Below are positions 53,031-62,314 of a stretch of 64,000 nucleotides of DNA, in pieces. The DNA is from Oceaniglobus indicus. Its GTDB lineage: Bacteria > Pseudomonadota > Alphaproteobacteria > Rhodobacterales > Rhodobacteraceae. How positions within the stretch are numbered: the stretch's first letter is position 1; each line of letters begins with the position of its first letter. The DNA lies in the NCBI RefSeq assembly GCF_002751875.1, contig NZ_NMZM01000002.1, positions 310,001-374,000 of the forward strand, given 5' to 3'. A program made the translations under genes and the position numbers. The notes below the pieces were generated by a model, which saw nothing but the letters and a program-made list of their open reading frames with translations, was not told the origin of the DNA and did not search any database.

Positions 53031-53064
53031 GCTTCTTACCGACCGAAATACTCCCGCCGGAGGC
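53031..53064 (+). repeat. Recurrent intergenic element, copy D
   Basis: GCTTCTTACCGACC then GAAATACTCCCGCCGGAGGC at 53045-53064. The 20-mer is identical to the end of copy B, 45 kb away. Like copies B and C it lies next to a terminator-like hairpin. Confidence 0.6.
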
Positions 53065-53138
53065 TCCGGCGCTGACCGGCCGCGCAACGTCGATATCTGG
53101 TTAACCCGATCTTCACCTTTCGTGGCAATGGTCGCGTC

Positions 53139-53897
53139 ATGACCCACGCCAACAGCTTTCATGAACGCCCCCTGCCCCTGTTCGACGAAGCAGAACCGGT
53201 TGCGTTGACCGCGGGTGGCAAGTTGCCGTCGTATATCAAGGATCATCGCAAACGCCTGCGGGATCGCTTCATGGACGGCGGGGCGGCCGCCATTCCCGAT
53301 TATGAAATGCTGGAACTTCTGCTGTTTCGCGCGATTCCCCGACAGGATGTGAAACCTCTGGCGCGGCGGCTGATGGATACCTTCGGCGATCTCGGTCGCG
53401 TCCTGTCCGCGTCCCCCGAACAGCTTCTGGACGTGCCCGGTGTTGGCGAAGCGGTGATGCAGGATCTCAAGATCGTCGAGGCGGCCGCGCACCGGATCGC
53501 GCGCGCCAAGGTCATGCAGCGTCCCGTCGTCTCAAGTTGGGAGGCGGTTCTCGATTACTGCCATACCACGATGGCACACCGCGAGACCGAACAGTTCCGT
53601 ATCCTGTTTCTCGATCGCAAGAACGTCCTCATCGCGGACGAGGAGCAGGGCAAGGGCACGGTCGATCATGTCCCGGTTTATCCGCGCGAGGTGGTGAAAC
53701 GGGCGCTCTCGCTGAACGCCTCGGCGATCATCCTCGTGCACAACCATCCCTCGGGCGATCCGACACCGTCCGACAGCGACATCACCATGACCACCCAGAT
53801 CGACGACGCCTGCCGCGCCCTCGGGATCGTGCTGCACGACCACCTGATCGTCGGCAAATCGACCGAGCTCAGCTTTCGCAGCGCGGGATACCTCTGA
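53139..53897 (+). CDS. radC: RadC-family JAMM-domain protein
   Basis: 252 residues. Helix-hairpin-helix near residue 100 (LLDVPGVGEAVMQDLK) and a JAB/MPN metalloprotease-like domain with the JAMM motif HNHPSGDPTPSDSD at its end. Called a DNA repair protein by tradition; the true activity is unresolved. No strong ribosome-binding site before the ATG. Convergent with the OmpA-like gene, 16 bp apart. Confidence 0.93.
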   Translation: MTHANSFHERPLPLFDEAEPVALTAGGKLPSYIKDHRKRLRDRFMDGGAAAIPDYEMLELLLFRAIPRQDVKPLARRLMDTFGDLGRVLSASPEQLLDVPGVGEAVMQDLKIVEAAAHRIARAKVMQRPVVSSWEAVLDYCHTTMAHRETEQFRILFLDRKNVLIADEEQGKGTVDHVPVYPREVVKRALSLNASAIILVHNHPSGDPTPSDSDITMTTQIDDACRALGIVLHDHLIVGKSTELSFRSAGYL

Positions 53898-53913
53898 TCA
53901 CGCCGGACCCGGC

Positions 53914-55476
53914 CTACCGGCCCTGTTGCAGCCAGACCTCGACCCGCCGGTTCACCTGCCGACCCCAGCCGACTTCGTCACAGGCCATCGGCATTGCCTC
54001 TCCGAACCCTTCGACCTTCAACGACAGGCGCGACGGATCGACCGTTCGGGCCGCGTTACGCACCGCGTCGCGCACCACACCGGCCCGCTTCAGCGACAGG
54101 CGCCGGTTGACGGTCGCATCGCCCTGACCATCACTGAAGCCCACGAAAACCAGGCTTCGGTCGTCGAACACGCCACGCTCCAGCGCTTCCGCCAAAAGCG
54201 CCACGTTCGAGCGGGATTGCGCATCCAGTTCGGACGAACCGTTTTCGAAGCGGAACGTCACGGTCAGCCGACTATGTCCGTCCAGCGTGCGAACCAGGCG
54301 TTGCAGCTCTCCCAGCCCGGTTTCCGATCCGGCCGCGGTTATCGCATTCGCAAAGCGCGCGCCTTGCTGCTGGAAGGGAACCGCCTGGGGAAACTGGTCG
54401 ACGAACCCGGCGCGGCGAATCACCGGTTGCGCGGCGGGCGAGCCGACGTAAGTCAGGAACGCGCGCACCAGATGCGGCAGACGTCGCGGCGGAAGATAGG
54501 CGAACAGCGGCGCGGTCAGCGGATAATCCTCGGTCTTGATCTCGGTGATGCCGGCGGGCGACTCAAAACCGCAGGGGCCGTGCAACACCAGCGGCACGGC
54601 ATTGCCGATCTCGGAAAAGCTGCCCACACCCAAGGCGAACGGATCATCGGCCACGGCGTCGGCAAGCCCGGCGTCGCTGTCATGCCGGATGACATTCACG
54701 CTCATCTCGCGGTTCTTGACCACCCGCCGCGCAAAGGCTTGGGCCAGTCCCGAAAGGTCGTCCCGCATGTGCAAGGCAATCGGTGTGTCCGACCCGCCCA
54801 GATCGCGCCAGTTCGTCATTTCCCCCGCATAGATCGCGCCCAGTTGCGTCAGGGAGATCCGCGATACCGGGTTGGAGGGCGACACCAACGGCACCAATGC
54901 GTCCAAGGCGACGATGCGCGACCGTCCCGCGGCGGCCATGTCGCCCAGATCGGCCTGGCGCGCGATGTCCAGCTCGCGTGGTGTCACTTCGCGCAGCGAC
55001 AGCGCGATATCGGCTTCGCCGGCGAACAGGTCCGCGAACCCTTCGTCAGAATTGGTCAGGTGGAACAGGAACCGCCCCACCAACGCGCCGCCGTTCTTTT
55101 CGCTGAGCTCATAGACAAAGCGCGTATCGCTTTTCGAGATCCGGCGCACCGCGAACCCGTTGCGTGCGGCGAATGTCTCAAGCAGCACAGGCAAAAGGAC
55201 CGTCCCCATCGACCGCGCCCCGGAAAACCGGGCTTCGGCGACATAGGCCGCGACGTCGGGACACGCCGCACCGGTGCAGGTGACGCCGGACCCATCCACG
55301 GTCAGGACGCCATACGCGCTGTCGATGCGATAGAATTCGCCGTCATAGCCCAACAGCTCGCCCGACAGCGCGACCGAGCCGTCGCGTGCGGTCAGCGTGA
55401 CGTCATCGGCGCGGCCGGACCCCGCGCATACCGAAAGTATGAGCGCGGCGCATATCGCCACGCAGCCGAATTTCAT
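53914..55476 (-). CDS. Phosphate-type binding protein fused to an OmpA domain
   Basis: 520 residues. Signal peptide (VAICAALILSVCAGSGRA-D). Residues about 25-90 form an opening module (LTARDGSVALSGELLGYDGE) with two Cys. Residues about 95-380 resemble PstS-type extracytoplasmic binding proteins (GEADIALSLREVTPRELDIA, LTQLGAIYAGEMTNWRDLGG). The C-terminus is an OmpA peptidoglycan-binding domain (TFRFENGSSELDAQSRSNVA, VGFSDGQGDATVNRRLSLKR, NRRVEVWL). Such hybrids would hold a ligand sensor on the cell wall; ligand unknown. 16 bp downstream of another envelope gene, same strand. Confidence 0.85.
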   Translation of the reverse strand: MKFGCVAICAALILSVCAGSGRADDVTLTARDGSVALSGELLGYDGEFYRIDSAYGVLTVDGSGVTCTGAACPDVAAYVAEARFSGARSMGTVLLPVLLETFAARNGFAVRRISKSDTRFVYELSEKNGGALVGRFLFHLTNSDEGFADLFAGEADIALSLREVTPRELDIARQADLGDMAAAGRSRIVALDALVPLVSPSNPVSRISLTQLGAIYAGEMTNWRDLGGSDTPIALHMRDDLSGLAQAFARRVVKNREMSVNVIRHDSDAGLADAVADDPFALGVGSFSEIGNAVPLVLHGPCGFESPAGITEIKTEDYPLTAPLFAYLPPRRLPHLVRAFLTYVGSPAAQPVIRRAGFVDQFPQAVPFQQQGARFANAITAAGSETGLGELQRLVRTLDGHSRLTVTFRFENGSSELDAQSRSNVALLAEALERGVFDDRSLVFVGFSDGQGDATVNRRLSLKRAGVVRDAVRNAARTVDPSRLSLKVEGFGEAMPMACDEVGWGRQVNRRVEVWLQQGR

Positions 55477-55492
55477 GGAATGCCTGCACCGA

Positions 55493-56407
55493 TCAGTATT
55501 GGTTGGCGGCGATCTTCATATCTCGGAGGATGTTTTTCAACACCAGAATGCCATCGGTGCCGCCACAGTCCGGCGTTTCGATGGTGATCTGCGTTGCAGC
55601 CAGATCGCCGCCCAGACCGGGTTGCAGGATCTCGGCATTCAGATCGCGCCCACAGGTCCGTTCGGTGATCGCCGCTTCGATGCTCAGCCGGATCGCACCC
55701 CGGCGCGTGCTGTGTCCGGCCGGAAAGGTATAGATTTCGGCGATACGCGCGGCGGCATCTTCGCCGTTCCCCAACCGCAGGAGAAACCCGCCATCCGAAC
55801 CCGACGCACCCGGCATCAGGCCGGGCGCCCCGCGCCAGACATGGCCGGCGTCGCCTGTGCCGGCACCGTATTCGCGGGCGTGAACGGTCAGGTCCGCATT
55901 GCCCCTGCTTTGAAGCACGATGCGCGAATGGCTGTGAAAGTCGGCGACGGCTGTGGTGGCGGTCAGCGTTTCGTCGGCCAGGACCACGCCGAATGTGGCG
56001 GTGGCGGAAAGTGCCGGCACAAGGCCGCTCCACCCGCCCGCATCCGACAGCGTGGTGTCAAAGACCATGGCATTGTGTCGAATCCTGACCGCGGCATCAG
56101 CGTGACAGGGCGCCGAGATCGTCAACATGACCAGCGATCCTGCGCGCGGCGTGGCCGTGACAGCGGAATCGCAATCCGCTTGGGCCGTCGGCGCCGCGGG
56201 TTGGCTGGACGCCGGCCCATCGCCGGATACCCCTGCAAGAAACGGTTCGCGCAGCGCATCGCTGGCGGTGTCGGAAACCATCGCGACCGGCCCGAGGTTC
56301 GCTTGTGCCGGTGATCGCACCATTTGCACCCCGACCCAGATGAATCCGAAGCACAGGGCGCCCGCGCCCATGGTCCTGATGATCGTTATTGCGACTTGGC
56401 CAAGCAT
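55493..56407 (-). CDS. Membrane-anchored periplasmic protein, unknown function
   Basis: 304 residues. One N-terminal membrane segment (AGALCFGFIWVGVQMV), a Pro/Ala-rich linker, then a beta-rich domain: ISAPCHADAAVRIRHNAMVF, DETLTATTAVADFHSHSRIV and a C-terminal DCGGTDGILVLKNILRDMKI. Two to four Cys could pair. AGGGGG precedes the ATG. It forms a unit with the OmpA hybrid and lies next to secA, which may be why relatives, as I recall, carry translocase labels; nothing in its sequence supports that. Confidence 0.75.
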   Translation of the reverse strand: MLGQVAITIIRTMGAGALCFGFIWVGVQMVRSPAQANLGPVAMVSDTASDALREPFLAGVSGDGPASSQPAAPTAQADCDSAVTATPRAGSLVMLTISAPCHADAAVRIRHNAMVFDTTLSDAGGWSGLVPALSATATFGVVLADETLTATTAVADFHSHSRIVLQSRGNADLTVHAREYGAGTGDAGHVWRGAPGLMPGASGSDGGFLLRLGNGEDAAARIAEIYTFPAGHSTRRGAIRLSIEAAITERTCGRDLNAEILQPGLGGDLAATQITIETPDCGGTDGILVLKNILRDMKIAANQY

Positions 56408-56545
56408 TCTAAACCCCCTGCCCTGAACACCGGTCAGGTATCAGATACAATCGGGTCGAAATCGGGTCATTGTTCGGACAGCGGGCGGGCCATTCCGCGT
56501 TGATCGCAAATATCTGTCAAATCCCGCCGCGCTTGCGCAGCGGGA

Positions 56546-59239
56546 TCAGTCGATCTGACCGTGGCAATGTTTGAACTTCTTGCCCGACCCGCAGGGGCAC
56601 GAATCGTTACGGCCGGGGTTGCCCCAGGTCGACGGATCGTCCTCGACAAATCCCGTGGTCGGATTTTCCGAAGGCGCCTCGTGTTCGGGATCGGCGCCGG
56701 TCTGGGTCGCCTTGCGCTGGGCGATCATCTGTTCCAGCATCGCCTTCTGCTCTTCCGCGCTCATCGGGCGGATCTGCGACAGGCGCTTGGTCACGTCCTC
56801 GCGCAGAGAATCGAGCATGCTTTCGAACAGCTGGAAGGATTCGGTCTTGTATTCGTTCAGAGGATCGCGCTGCGCATAGCCCCGGAAGCCCACGACCGAA
56901 CGCAGGTGTTCCAGCGTCAGCAGATGCTCGCGCCACTTTTCGTCGATGGTCTGCAACAGCACCTGCTTTTCGATCTGGCGCATGTTTTCAGGGCCGAACT
57001 GGGCCGCCTTCGACGCCATGAACTCGTCGCTGACCTTTTGCAGACGCTCGCGGATCACGCCATCGTCGACACCGTCTTCTTCGCACCACGCCATGACGGG
57101 CGCATCGACACCCAGACGTTCGATCGCGGCGACATACAGGCCCTCGCTGTTCCACTGATCGGCATAGGATTTCGCCGGGATGTATTCATCGACCAGATCG
57201 TCGATCACCTGATGGCGCATGTCCTCGGCGATTTCGGCCAGATCCTGGCTTTCCATGATGTCACGACGCTGGGCAAAGATCACCTTGCGCTGTTCGTTCA
57301 TCACGTCGTCGTATTTCAACAGCTGCTTGCGCACGTCAAAGTTGCGGCCTTCGACCTTGGCCTGCGCCTTTTCCAGCGATTTGTTGACCCAGGGGTGAAC
57401 GATCGCCTCGCCTTCCTTCATGCCCAGCTTGGACAGCACGTTTTCCAGGCGCTCCGACCCGAAGATCCGCATCAGATCGTCTTCCAGCGATAGGAAGAAC
57501 GACGATTTGCCGGGGTCGCCCTGACGGCCCGACCGGCCGCGCAGCTGGTTGTCGATCCGGCGGGATTCGTGGCGTTCGGTGGCCAGCACATACAGGCCGC
57601 CGGCGTCCTTCACGCGGGTCTTTTCATCGGCCACCTCGGCTTCGATCCGGGCGCGAACCTCGTCCGGATTTGCGTCGGGATCGGATTCCAGCGCCTGCAT
57701 CACCTTCATGTCGACGTTGCCGCCCAACTGGATGTCGGTGCCCCGCCCGGCCATGTTGGTGGCGATGGTGACGGCGCCGAACTTGCCCGCGTCGGCGACG
57801 ATCTGCGCTTCCTGTTCGTGCTGGCGCGCGTTCAGAACGTTGTGCGCGATGCCTTCCTTGGTCAGCATCTCGGACAGGAATTCCGACTTTTCGATCGACG
57901 TGGTGCCGACCAGAACCGGCTGACCCTTTTCCTGGGCCTTCTTGATCGATTCGACGATGGCCTCGTATTTCTCGCGCGCCGTGCGATAGACGGCATCGTG
58001 TTCGTCGATCCGGGCGATGGGCCGGTTTGTCGGAACCTCGACCACGCCCAGACCATAGATTTCGGCGAATTCGTCCGCTTCGGTGGAGGCGGTGCCGGTC
58101 ATGCCCGACAGCCGGTCATACAGGCGGAAATAGTTCTGGAACGTGACCGAGGCCAGCGTGACGTTTTCCGGCTGGATCGACACGCCTTCCTTGGCCTCGA
58201 TGGCCTGGTGCAGACCATCGGACAACCGGCGTCCAGCCATCATGCGGCCGGTGAATTCGTCGATCAGCACCACTTCGTCGTCGCGGACAATATAGTCCTT
58301 GTCGCGCTGGAACAGCTTGTGCGCGCGCAAACCCTGGTTGACGTGGTGCACCACGGTGGTGCTTTCGGGGTCATACAGCGTCTGGCCTTCGGGCAGGATG
58401 CCGGCACCCGACAGGTGGCTTTCCAGAAACTCGTTGCCCTCTTCGGTATAGGTGACGTTGCGGGTCTTTTCGTCCAGCGTGAAGTGTTCGTCCTTCAGCA
58501 GCGGGATCACGGTATCGATGGTGCGATACATGTCGCTGCGGTCCTGGGACGGGCCGGAAATGATCAACGGTGTGCGGGCCTCGTCGATCAGGATACTGTC
58601 GACCTCGTCGACGATCGCGAAGTTGTGGGCGCGCTGATACATCTCGGACAACTCGGACTTCATGTTGTCGCGCAGGTAATCGAAGCCCAGTTCGTTGTTC
58701 GTGGCATAGGTGATGTCGGCGGCATAGGCCGCTTTCTTTTCGCCATCGGGCTGTCGCGGATAGACCGCGCCGCAGGTCATGCCGAGGGCGGCAAACACCT
58801 TGCCCATCCAGTCGGCGTCACGGCGCACGAGGTAATCGTTGACGGTGACGACATGCACGCCCTTGCCCGTCAGGGCGTTCAGATAGGCCGGGAAGGTGGC
58901 GACCAGGGTCTTGCCCTCGCCGGTTTTCATTTCCGCGATGTTGCCCTGGTGCAGGAAGATGCCACCCATGAGCTGAACATCGAACGCCCGCAGGCCAAGC
59001 GCACGGCGCGCGGCCTCGCGGCAGTTGGCAAATGCTTCGGGCAACAAGTCATCCAGGCTTTCGCCGCCCAGGGCCCGCTCGGCCAGGGTCCGGGTGCGGT
59101 CCTTGATTTCAGCGTCCGTCAGCTTTTCAAATTCGGGCTCCAGCGCGTTGATCTTCGCGACGAGGGGTTGCGTCGCCTTGACTTTGCGGTCGTTCGGCGT
59201 TCCGAAGACCTTTTTCGCGATGGTTCCGATACCCAGCAT
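56546..59239 (-). CDS. secA: Preprotein translocase ATPase SecA
   Basis: 897 residues. Motor domain 1: [20 protein letters not shown] (Walker A), [17 protein letters not shown] (Walker B). Motor domain 2: [20 protein letters not shown] and [19 protein letters not shown]. The C-terminal zinc-binding SEC-C motif is [17 protein letters not shown] at 59239 has AGGAG eight bases upstream. Longer readings would overlap the divergent ppiC. It drives export through SecYEG. Confidence 0.98.
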   Translation of the reverse strand: MLGIGTIAKKVFGTPNDRKVKATQPLVAKINALEPEFEKLTDAEIKDRTRTLAERALGGESLDDLLPEAFANCREAARRALGLRAFDVQLMGGIFLHQGNIAEMKTGEGKTLVATFPAYLNALTGKGVHVVTVNDYLVRRDADWMGKVFAALGMTCGAVYPRQPDGEKKAAYAADITYATNNELGFDYLRDNMKSELSEMYQRAHNFAIVDEVDSILIDEARTPLIISGPSQDRSDMYRTIDTVIPLLKDEHFTLDEKTRNVTYTEEGNEFLESHLSGAGILPEGQTLYDPESTTVVHHVNQGLRAHKLFQRDKDYIVRDDEVVLIDEFTGRMMAGRRLSDGLHQAIEAKEGVSIQPENVTLASVTFQNYFRLYDRLSGMTGTASTEADEFAEIYGLGVVEVPTNRPIARIDEHDAVYRTAREKYEAIVESIKKAQEKGQPVLVGTTSIEKSEFLSEMLTKEGIAHNVLNARQHEQEAQIVADAGKFGAVTIATNMAGRGTDIQLGGNVDMKVMQALESDPDANPDEVRARIEAEVADEKTRVKDAGGLYVLATERHESRRIDNQLRGRSGRQGDPGKSSFFLSLEDDLMRIFGSERLENVLSKLGMKEGEAIVHPWVNKSLEKAQAKVEGRNFDVRKQLLKYDDVMNEQRKVIFAQRRDIMESQDLAEIAEDMRHQVIDDLVDEYIPAKSYADQWNSEGLYVAAIERLGVDAPVMAWCEEDGVDDGVIRERLQKVSDEFMASKAAQFGPENMRQIEKQVLLQTIDEKWREHLLTLEHLRSVVGFRGYAQRDPLNEYKTESFQLFESMLDSLREDVTKRLSQIRPMSAEEQKAMLEQMIAQRKATQTGADPEHEAPSENPTTGFVEDDPSTWGNPGRNDSCPCGSGKKFKHCHGQID

Positions 59240-59401
59240 TGTAACTCCTGACGGCTTCGTGTGAGCGGATCGCTTGCCGATGCGCGCGGGCCACCCTAGA
59301 AACGGCGGGAAACGTGCCCCGCATGGCCATGGAGCGATGTAAGGGGCGCCCTTGTCAGTGTCAACGTCGCGGCCATCCAAGCCCGACAGGAAGGAACAAC
59401 G

Positions 59402-60253
59402 ATGAACACATTCCGCAGCCTCGCCCTTGCCGGAACCGTCCTTGCAGGATTGGCGGCGCCGCTTGCGGCACAGGACACACCGCCGTCGCCCGCGACGGTG
59501 GTTGCCACGGTCAATGGCACCGAGATCACGTTGGGTCACATGATTGCCATGCAACAGCGCCTGCCCGAACAATATCGCCAACTGCCCGACGATGTCCTGT
59601 TCAACGGCCTGCTCGAGCAGCTGATTCAACAGACCGCCCTGGGCCAGAGCGCCGACGGACCAAGCGCACGGGGCGAACTGATCCTCGAGAACGAGCGGCG
59701 CGCGCTGATCGCTGGTGAAGTCATCGAAAAGACCGCGAATTCCGACGTGAGCGACGACGAAATCCAGGCCGCCTATGACGCGGCCTTCGCCGATGCCCCG
59801 ACCGGCGTCGAATGGAACGCCCGCCATATCCTGGTCGAAACCGAAGACGAGGCCAAGGAACTGGTCACCGCTTTGGAAGGCGGCGCCGACTTCGCCGAAC
59901 TGGCCAAGGAAAAGTCGACCGGTCCCTCGGGCCCGAACGGCGGCGAGCTGGGCTGGTTCAGCGAGGGCATGATGGTGCCCGAATTCGAAAACGCGGTGAA
60001 GGAGATGAGCGTCGGCGCGATCTCGGAACCGGTCAAGACGCAGTTCGGCTGGCATGTCCTCAAGCTTGAGGATTCGCGTCAGAAGGAAGCGCCCAGCCTG
60101 GAAGACGTGCGCGAGCAACTGACCGACGAGGTGCGCCAGCAGAAGATCGAGGCACTGGTGGCCGAGGTCACGGACGCCGCCGACGTCACCCGCGTTGAAC
60201 CCGGCAAGATCGATCCGGCGACGATTCGCGACGCATCGATTCTGAACCAGTGA
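59402..60253 (+). CDS. Periplasmic parvulin-type peptidyl-prolyl isomerase
   Basis: 283 residues. Signal peptide ([18 protein letters not shown]). N-terminal SurA-like chaperone helices ([20 protein letters not shown]), then a parvulin domain about residues 138-230: [46 protein letters not shown]. Assists folding of exported proteins. AGGAA precedes the ATG. Divergent from secA, and 20 bp upstream of argJ on the same strand. Confidence 0.93.
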   Translation: MNTFRSLALAGTVLAGLAAPLAAQDTPPSPATVVATVNGTEITLGHMIAMQQRLPEQYRQLPDDVLFNGLLEQLIQQTALGQSADGPSARGELILENERRALIAGEVIEKTANSDVSDDEIQAAYDAAFADAPTGVEWNARHILVETEDEAKELVTALEGGADFAELAKEKSTGPSGPNGGELGWFSEGMMVPEFENAVKEMSVGAISEPVKTQFGWHVLKLEDSRQKEAPSLEDVREQLTDEVRQQKIEALVAEVTDAADVTRVEPGKIDPATIRDASILNQ

Positions 60254-60273
60254 TCTGACCAGGGGAAACGGAC

Positions 60274-61554
60274 ATGAGCGACCAGAAAAACCCGACTGCG
60301 GCCAAGACCAAGGCTGCCAACCCCGTTTCCCCGCTGGCCCCCAAGGGCGGTTTCCCCGCTCTGCCCGTCATTGAGGGCGTGCGTTTCGCCGCCATCGCCG
60401 CCGGTGTCCGGTATCAGGGACGGCGCGACGTGATGCTGGCGGAACTGGCGCCGGGCACCGCGATGGCGGGGGTGTTCACCCGCTCGGCCACACGCTCGGC
60501 CCCTGTTCTGGATTGCCAGGACAAGATCGGGGGGGATTGCACCGAAGGCGCGGCCATCGTCGTCAACTCGGGCAACTCCAACGCCTTCACCGGTGCGAAC
60601 GGGCGCGACGCCGTGGCAAGGATCACGAAGGGCGCGGCAGATGCATTGGGCGTGCCCGTGACGCGCGTCTTCTCATCCTCGACCGGCGTCATCGGCGAGC
60701 CGTTGAAATACGAACGCATCCTGGACAAGCTGCCCGAGTTGAAACAGGCACTGTCGGCCGACGCCATCGCTGACGCCGCTGCCGCGATCATGACGACCGA
60801 CACCTTTCCCAAGGGCGCGACGGCAACCGCGGATGTCGACGGGCAGACGGTGAAGATCGCCGGCATCGCCAAAGGATCGGGCATGATCGCCCCGGACATG
60901 GCGACGATGCTGGTCTATATCTTCACCGACGCCGCCGTGGATCAGGCGGTCCTGCAAACGCTGGTGTCGCGAAATAATGACCGGACTTTCAACGCCATCA
61001 CGGTCGACAGCGATACATCCACATCGGACACCGTTCTTGTGGTGGCCACGGGGAAGGCCGGAAACGCGCCCATCACCGCCACCGACAGCGACGCCGCCCG
61101 CGCGTTCGAGACCGCCTTGCACGATGTCATGCTGGATCTGGCGCATCAGGTCGTGCGCGATGGCGAAGGGGCGACGAAATTCGTCGCCGTTCAGGTCACC
61201 GGCGCCGACAGCGATGGCGATGCCCGCCGCGTCGCCATGGCCATCGCCAACAGCCCGCTGGTCAAGACCGCGCTGGCGGGGGAAGATCCGAACTGGGGCC
61301 GCGTGGTCATGGCCGTCGGGAAATCCGGCGCCAAGGCCGACCGCGACCGTCTGGCGATTCGGTTCGGCGACAATATCGTCGCCGAAAACGGCTGGGTTTC
61401 GCCCGCTTATTCCGAAACCGACTGCGCCGCCTACATGAAGCGCGACACGCTGGAAATCGGCGTGGATCTTGGGATCGGCGCGGGGCAGGCCACCGTGTGG
61501 ACCTGCGATCTGACACATCAGTACATCGCCATCAATGCCGACTATCGGTCGTGA
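60274..61554 (+). CDS. argJ: Ornithine acetyltransferase / N-acetylglutamate synthase ArgJ
   Basis: 426 residues. Recycles acetyl groups in arginine synthesis. Self-cleavage between Ala and the nucleophile Thr in [14 protein letters not shown]; oxyanion residues in [24 protein letters not shown] and [16 protein letters not shown] are family blocks. About 30 extra residues precede the usual opening. Overlaps mutT (GTGA). Confidence 0.95.
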   Translation: MSDQKNPTAAKTKAANPVSPLAPKGGFPALPVIEGVRFAAIAAGVRYQGRRDVMLAELAPGTAMAGVFTRSATRSAPVLDCQDKIGGDCTEGAAIVVNSGNSNAFTGANGRDAVARITKGAADALGVPVTRVFSSSTGVIGEPLKYERILDKLPELKQALSADAIADAAAAIMTTDTFPKGATATADVDGQTVKIAGIAKGSGMIAPDMATMLVYIFTDAAVDQAVLQTLVSRNNDRTFNAITVDSDTSTSDTVLVVATGKAGNAPITATDSDAARAFETALHDVMLDLAHQVVRDGEGATKFVAVQVTGADSDGDARRVAMAIANSPLVKTALAGEDPNWGRVVMAVGKSGAKADRDRLAIRFGDNIVAENGWVSPAYSETDCAAYMKRDTLEIGVDLGIGAGQATVWTCDLTHQYIAINADYRS

Positions 61555-61949
61555 AGACGGTTCTGGTGTCCGCTGTCGCGCTGGTCGATGTCGACGGCCG
61601 CGTTCTTGTCGCGCAGCGCCCGCCGGGCAAGACCATGGCGGGCCTGTGGGAGTTTCCGGGCGGCAAGGTCGAACCCGGCGAGACTCCCGAGGCGGCGTTG
61701 ATCCGTGAATTGCACGAGGAGTTGGGAATCGACACTTGGCAAAGCTGTCTCGCGCCCCTCACCTTTGCATCCCACGGATATGACGATTTCCACCTTTTGA
61801 TGCCGCTTTATGTTTGCCGCCGCTGGAAGGGGATACCGCAGGCGCGCGAAGGCCAGACTTTGAAATGGGTGCGCCCGAACGACCTGCGTGATTATCCCAT
61901 GCCGCCCGCGGACATACCGTTGATCGCCATGTTGCGCGATCTGCTTTGA
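61551..61949 (+). CDS. mutT: Nudix hydrolase MutT (8-oxo-dGTP diphosphatase)
   Basis: 132 residues. Complete Nudix box GGKVEPGETPEAALIRELHE-ELGI near residues 37-60. WEFPGGK precedes it, and the C-terminal WVRPNDLRDYPMPPADIPLI is typical of MutT. Start GTG at 61551 overlaps the argJ stop. Sanitises oxidised nucleotides. Confidence 0.93.
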   Translation: MKTVLVSAVALVDVDGRVLVAQRPPGKTMAGLWEFPGGKVEPGETPEAALIRELHEELGIDTWQSCLAPLTFASHGYDDFHLLMPLYVCRRWKGIPQAREGQTLKWVRPNDLRDYPMPPADIPLIAMLRDLL

Positions 61950-62087
61950 TCTGATCCGAACACCGCCCAATGACCCGGCGGATTGCCTAAAATTCATGCA
62001 TTTATTTCGGATATTTGCCGATTTTATTCATGGTTTGAAAACGACTCTCCGTTAGTCTGATGGGACAAGTATAGGGGAGTAACACTT

Positions 62088-62237
62088 GTGGCACAGACAA
62101 TCACGATCGGAAGCTGCGTTTCAGTTCATGGAATGACCGTTCGCGCACTCGACGACGGGCGGGTCGTCGTGCGGGTTGGCGAAGCGCTTTATGCCGGGCA
62201 TCCGGTGGCACCATCGGTCGCTGCCGATCACGTCTGA
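62088..62237 (+). CDS. Small protein of 49 residues, unknown function
   Basis: Starts with GTG and opens MAQTITIGSCVSVHGMTVRA; the rest is rich in Val and Ala (GRVVVRVGEALYAGH) and reads like a short beta barrel. GGGGAG lies about nine bases before the GTG. It is followed by a strong terminator, so it forms a tidy single-gene unit. No family recognised. Confidence 0.6.
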   Translation: MAQTITIGSCVSVHGMTVRALDDGRVVVRVGEALYAGHPVAPSVAADHV

Positions 62238-62253
62238 TACGATACGCCTTCAG

Positions 62254-62299
62254 CAAAAAAAGGGGACCGCATCGGATGATGCGGTCCCTTTCATTTTTT
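62254..62299. terminator. Strong bidirectional Rho-independent terminator
   Basis: GGGACCGCATC (62263-62273), loop GGAT, GATGCGGTCCC (62278-62288): eleven perfect pairs. Plus strand continues TTTCATTTTTT; minus strand continues CCTTTTTTTG after the stem. It serves the small gene on the plus strand and infB on the minus strand. Confidence 0.9.
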
Positions 62300-62314
62300 G
62301 CGATCAGACGCCAA

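Noticed and set aside
56546-60118. Longer SecA reading starting at 60118
   Set aside because: The extra 293 residues lie antisense to ppiC and do not resemble SecA; the ATG at 59239 has AGGAG and gives the normal SecA length.
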